Assembly (NCBI GenBank): GCA_041163745.1
Contig: JBEAQU010000083.1
Coordinates: 1-64,000, forward strand
Source: UBA6168 sp041163745
GTDB taxonomy: Bacteria > Bacteroidota > Bacteroidia > Chitinophagales > Saprospiraceae
Direction of reading: 5' to 3'
Length of the DNA: 64,000 bases
Each line of letters starts with the position of its first letter. Positions within the stretch are counted from its first letter, which is position 1. The notes under the pieces were generated by a model, which made no database searches, was not told where the DNA came from, and saw only the letters and a list, made by a program, of their open reading frames with translations. The translations under genes were made by a program, and so were the position numbers. Below are positions 61,249-64,000 of the stretch, one piece after another.

Positions 61249-62322
61249 TCAGCATCGGGAGAGCAGCTCGTGCACCGCCGCATGTAACAAGCGGGACGAG
61301 TTCATGGCGGCTGGCCATTCCAGTGGTATGTCGGTGTTAGACAGGGCGGCGGCCAGGTCTACGGATCCTTGCGTTTGGGTCAGGAAAAAGCCCTTTCGGT
61401 GCAGTCGTTCGGCCAGATATTCCTGTTCCGTCTGTCCGGGGGTGGGAATGAGGAGGGCTTTTTTCCGGAGGACGGCGAGGTCCATGATGGTGCTGTACCC
61501 GGCGCGGCCCACATAGAGACCGCTTGACAGGATGGCTTTGTTCAACGCTGTTGCCCCCAGAAAGGGAACGACGGTGACCCGGTCGGGCACGTCCGGCGGA
61601 TTCGAGGGCGGCGGCCCAGGTATTCCGCGTACCAAGAGGGAACGACCCGGCAGTCTTGCGGCACAACGGAGCAGTTCCTTTTCCAGGCGGGTTCGTTGCG
61701 GTTCCGGCCCGGAAAGCACCATGACCAGGTCGAACACCTGGTCGGCAGCGCCGGGTTGCATCCTGGACAGCGTTCCCAGGTGGCGGAATGGTTGGGACGA
61801 AAGGGGGCGGGAGAGTTCCCCGGTGAAAGGATCGGGACCAGGTACATCCGGAATCCAACAGGAATCGAATCGTCGGATCAATTGGTGATGGCAATAACGG
61901 GCAAAGGCTTCCACCCCCGGTACCGGAATCCGGGGGTGCAGTTGGTGGGACAGGAAGACGGATGGAATATTCCGATGGAAACAGCCGTATCGGTGGTCGG
62001 AGATGATGCCATGGACGGCATACTGACGGACAATGGTCTGGGTAGCCAGCCATTCCGACCGGATGGTCCGGATGATCCGGGGCAGTTGCCAGGCCATGTC
62101 GACGACCATGTTGCGGCCGGAATAGCGTATGCCGTAGGAAGGGAGGCGTATGGCATCCGTATCGGGGAAAGCGTCCTGTAACAAAGCCAGCGCACCACCA
62201 TCGGAGGCCAGCACCACCCTGGCACCCTGGTTTTTCAATTCCTTGACAATGGGAATGCACCGGCTGGCATGACCCAGTCCCCAATCAAGGGCAGTTACCA
62301 ATATGGTTTTTCCGTCGGCCAA
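61249..62322 (-). CDS. MurG-like glycosyltransferase
   Basis: 357 residues. The N-terminus ILVTALDWGLGHASRCIPIVKEL is the GLGHASR-type UDP-glycosyltransferase/MurG opening, and the C-terminal donor site has VLSGPEPQRTRLEK, GLYVGRAGYSTIMDLAVLRKK and PTPGQTEQEYLAERL, matching GT28-like proteins (the GRAGYSTI and GQTEQ motifs). It probably transfers a sugar from a UDP donor; true MurG is unlikely because lipid-I-binding segments are not recognised. Unlinked to other glycan genes here. Confidence 0.82.
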   Translation of the reverse strand: MADGKTILVTALDWGLGHASRCIPIVKELKNQGARVVLASDGGALALLQDAFPDTDAIRLPSYGIRYSGRNMVVDMAWQLPRIIRTIRSEWLATQTIVRQYAVHGIISDHRYGCFHRNIPSVFLSHQLHPRIPVPGVEAFARYCHHQLIRRFDSCWIPDVPGPDPFTGELSRPLSSQPFRHLGTLSRMQPGAADQVFDLVMVLSGPEPQRTRLEKELLRCAARLPGRSLLVRGIPGPPPSNPPDVPDRVTVVPFLGATALNKAILSSGLYVGRAGYSTIMDLAVLRKKALLIPTPGQTEQEYLAERLHRKGFFLTQTQGSVDLAAALSNTDIPLEWPAAMNSSRLLHAAVHELLSRC

Positions 62323-62706
62323 TATTTCGCCGGATTTGACGGGTGAATGTCAGCCTGCAGTCCAGCCGCACTTTTGTTCAGCTATCTTCGCACGATCTGG
62401 AGCGGTGATGTTCGCGTTTCGAACGGATGAAGGGAACAAGGATGAAGAAAGCGGAATCGTATCGGACCGTCTGTGAGGTGGTGGCTCTTGTTGTTTTGCT
62501 TCGATGGTCCGCCGGTCGCCGTTCTGTTCCCTGTCAATGTACTTGTTGCACGGCGGATTTTCGCGCAGTACCCTGGCGACAGACAGCTGGCAGGGCCTTC
62601 ATGTGTTGGCGGACCATGGGTGACGTCCCCTGCTGGCGGAGGGTATGCGATGCATGGGCCTGCCGGCGTACGTCAGTGAAGGCGTTCGTCTTCCAACCTG
62701 GCGGAA
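62323..62706. other. Intergenic region, no confident gene
   Basis: 384 bp. An ATG at 62442 preceded by AAGG opens a short signal-like stretch but the frame soon becomes Cys/Arg/Trp-rich; a frameshifted remnant is possible, not called. Confidence 0.45.
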
Positions 62707-62832
62707 TCAGAATTCCATTCGGAGGTTATAGCGGTACAGGTAGATCAGGAGCAGTACGAACAAGGTGAAATAAATGAAGAACCACATGACGAACTTGCCT
62801 TTCTTACCTTCGTTTTCGATATGATCTGACAT
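62707..62832 (-). CDS. 41-residue single-pass membrane protein
   Basis: A short gene from the ATG at 62832 to a TGA at 62707. The first 15 residues are charged (MSDHIENEGKKGKFV), followed by one long transmembrane helix (MWFFIYFTLFVLLLIYLY) and a short basic tail (RYNLRMEF). Composition is unlike the GC-rich shadow frames around it. A promoter with both elements at normal spacing (62871-62902) would give a leader of about 30 bases. The Lys-rich end should face the cytoplasm. Family unknown; small respiratory or transporter subunits look similar, but no partner gene is adjacent. Confidence 0.65.
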   Translation of the reverse strand: MSDHIENEGKKGKFVMWFFIYFTLFVLLLIYLYRYNLRMEF

Positions 62833-63389
62833 GGTGCTGCGTATTTTTCGGTGATGGCGGTTTTCCGTGGCAAAAGTAATCTTCCGTCAAATAAGTTCCA
62901 AACATCCGTCGGAATCCGTTGATATGCAAGAGTGGCAAGCGCGAGAGCGGATTCCCCTGGCTTCGAGGTGGTGCCGCTGCGATGGACGGGTCTTGACCAA
63001 ATCGTATATCCTGTGACCCATTTGAATGCACTTTCGCCGCATACCATGATACAATCTGGTCCGGTCCCGCTCCAGTTCATTGATGCGCGGCGCGGGCTGT
63101 TTCGCGAATTTTCGAAATCGTTATGCCAGCAGCCAGGATGGCGATTCAATGAACGATTCTCTTTCGACCTAATGGATAGACATCCAGCTCTTTCAAAACA
63201 GGGTATTGTCCACTGCTTCGTGGTGAGGGACGTACATTGTGGTCAAGGACGGGGGAGCCATGTTTTGTTCGTCTTCGTTCGGATTCGATCCCCAACTCCC
63301 ATCGGAATTTCCGAACAAAAAAGATAAGCTGGCTGCGCCATCCCGACGGAACCGACAATTTGGTTTGTGCCCATTTGCGGAGGCTACCC
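62833..63389. other. Intergenic region upstream of dtd
   Basis: About 560 bp. Apart from the minus-strand promoter of the 41-residue gene at its left edge and the dtd promoter at its right, frames on both strands (for example 62932-63327 and 63193-63486) show no family features and have a non-coding composition. Confidence 0.5.
62871..62902 (-). promoter_or_regulatory. Promoter of the 41-residue membrane protein
   Basis: Minus strand TTTG (62902 to 62899), then 20 bp, then TACTTTTG (62878 to 62871): both Bacteroidota promoter elements at the expected spacing, 38 bp before the ATG at 62832. Confidence 0.6.
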
Positions 63390-63397
63390 TATATTTG
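63364..63397 (+). promoter_or_regulatory. dtd promoter
   Basis: TATATTTG (63390-63397) fits TAnnTTTG and TTTG (63364-63367) lies 22 bp upstream. Leader of roughly 70 bases to the ATG at 63473. Confidence 0.5.
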
Positions 63398-63472
63398 TCG
63401 GAGGGGTAAACGGAGGTGGTGCTGGTTTTTGTTTCGGCCCGACGCACCAGCCGCCCGGTAAAAACAACGTAC

Positions 63473-63925
63473 ATGCGTGTCGTCATTCAAAGGGTTTCAT
63501 CGGCATCGGTGAGCATAGCAGGGGAGGTTCGGGCCGCCATCGGATCGGGACTGCTGATATTGTTGGGAGTAGCGGATGCGGATGGTCCGGAAGATGTCGA
63601 GTGGCTTTGCAGGAAGATAGGCCAGCTCAGGATTTTCGGGGATACGGAGGGGCTTATGAACCTAAGTATCCAGGACATGGCCGGAGAAATGTTGGTTGTC
63701 AGTCAGTTCACGCTTCACGCCAGTACGCGTAAAGGCAACCGTCCGTCCTTTGTCCGGGCGGCGAGGCCGGAAAAGGCGGTTCCGTTGTACGAGGCGTTTA
63801 TTGCCGCGTTGCGGGAGCATACCGGTCTGCGGGTGACGACGGGTGAGTTCGGGGCGGACATGAAGGTAAGCCTGACGAACGACGGTCCAGTCACGATTTT
63901 GATGGACACACATAGGAAAGAGTAG
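63473..63925 (+). CDS. dtd: D-aminoacyl-tRNA deacylase
   Basis: 150 residues from the ATG at 63473, the standard length. The cross-subunit motifs are SQFTLHA (visible as VVSQFTLHASTRKGNRPSF, with the conserved SQFT) and LTNDGPVTILMDT, whose Gly-Pro (NxGPVT) loop excludes L-amino acids. The N-terminus MRVVIQRVSSASV is also diagnostic. The enzyme removes D-amino acids (and glycine from tRNA-Ala) to protect translation. Confidence 0.95.
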   Translation: MRVVIQRVSSASVSIAGEVRAAIGSGLLILLGVADADGPEDVEWLCRKIGQLRIFGDTEGLMNLSIQDMAGEMLVVSQFTLHASTRKGNRPSFVRAARPEKAVPLYEAFIAALREHTGLRVTTGEFGADMKVSLTNDGPVTILMDTHRKE

Positions 63926-63972
63926 AAAAGTGTTCGGTTGGATAAACATTGACGGTCAAACCCTCTTTCGGC

Positions 63973-64000
63973 ATGATGACCCACAAAGCGAAATATGCCA
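63973..64000 (+). CDS. Start of a possible Rrf2-type regulator (3' partial)
   Basis: The last 28 bases open with ATGATG and read MMTHKAKYA before the window ends. A K-(A)-K-Y-A opening is typical of Rrf2-family repressors (usually M-S-K-K-x-K-Y-A-L). Only nine residues are visible, so this is a suggestion, not an identification. Confidence 0.25.

Noticed and set aside
62427..62768. Plus-strand frame starting with a signal-like MKKAESYRTVCEVVALVVLL
   Set aside because: After ~20 residues the frame becomes Cys/Trp/Arg-rich without a fold. It also overlaps the better-supported 41-residue minus-strand gene.
1..64000. tRNA genes, insertion sequences or phage genes
   Set aside because: I looked for T-arm motifs, transposase-like proteins and terminal inverted repeats and found none. 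A search with tRNA and transposon tools would be decisive.

Overview
The window is about 64 kb of fairly GC-rich chromosome from a member of the Bacteroidota, most probably a Saprospiria/Lewinella-like marine or sludge lineage. The evidence is a type IX secretion (T9SS) C-terminal sorting domain, a PD40/OmpA envelope protein, families typical of the phylum (DUF4271, DUF2480, the long NagB fused to PIG-L), a mevalonate-pathway gene, and repeated intergenic matches to the Bacteroidota promoter signature TAnnTTTG. I saw no tRNA, rRNA, CRISPR array, insertion sequence or prophage. The content is chromosomal housekeeping mixed with envelope and catabolic genes.

Layout. 0-5 kb: the tail of an OmpA protein with an in-frame 45-bp minisatellite, a double-FKBP isomerase and a PD40/OmpA protein. 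4.8-9 kb (minus): a lone Mn/Zn-type ABC ATPase, a TraB/GumN protein and two Bax-inhibitor-1-like paralogues. 8.9-14 kb (minus): histidine kinase, sulfatase, response regulator and 3-oxoadipyl-CoA-type thiolase; the sulfatase sits between the two halves of the two-component pair. 14-17.7 kb (plus): DUF4271 membrane protein, uroporphyrinogen-III synthase and a VCBS-repeat T9SS cargo protein. 17.9-21.1 kb (minus): an ATP-grasp ligase, a class I glutamine amidotransferase and a second ATP-grasp-like protein whose motif order looks circularly permuted. I consider this trio the best candidate for an undescribed biosynthetic or modification system. 21.4-27 kb: SDR, tRNA hydroxylase TrhO, ACMSD-like decarboxylase, diphosphomevalonate decarboxylase and 3-hydroxyacyl-CoA dehydrogenase.

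27-39 kb is carbohydrate-oriented: a large PIG-L deacetylase, a sodium:solute symporter, the NagB/PIG-L fusion, a ROK kinase, a divergent LacI-family regulator (with a 3-methyladenine glycosylase overlapping its 3' end) and a GH29 fucosidase. A symmetric site in the kinase/regulator intergenic region is a possible operator. 39-41 kb holds agmatine deiminase plus N-carbamoylputrescine amidase, which together convert agmatine to putrescine. 41-48 kb (minus): DUF2256, FadH-like reductase, MutL with degenerate endonuclease motifs, a small membrane protein, a glycosyltransferase and a LysM glucosaminidase. 48.7-52.6 kb (plus): PIN-like protein, ribosome recycling factor, DUF1080 lipoprotein, Gfo/Idh oxidoreductase and a RidA-like protein.

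52.6-64 kb: glycosyltransferase, RsmG, a 685-bp non-coding stretch with a strong hairpin, RecA, a small anti-sigma-like protein, ScpB, a small secreted protein, DUF2480, RecG, a MurG-like glycosyltransferase, a 41-residue membrane protein with a well-formed promoter, D-aminoacyl-tRNA deacylase, and the first codons of what may be an Rrf2-type regulator. All calls come from reading the sequence; no database search was run.
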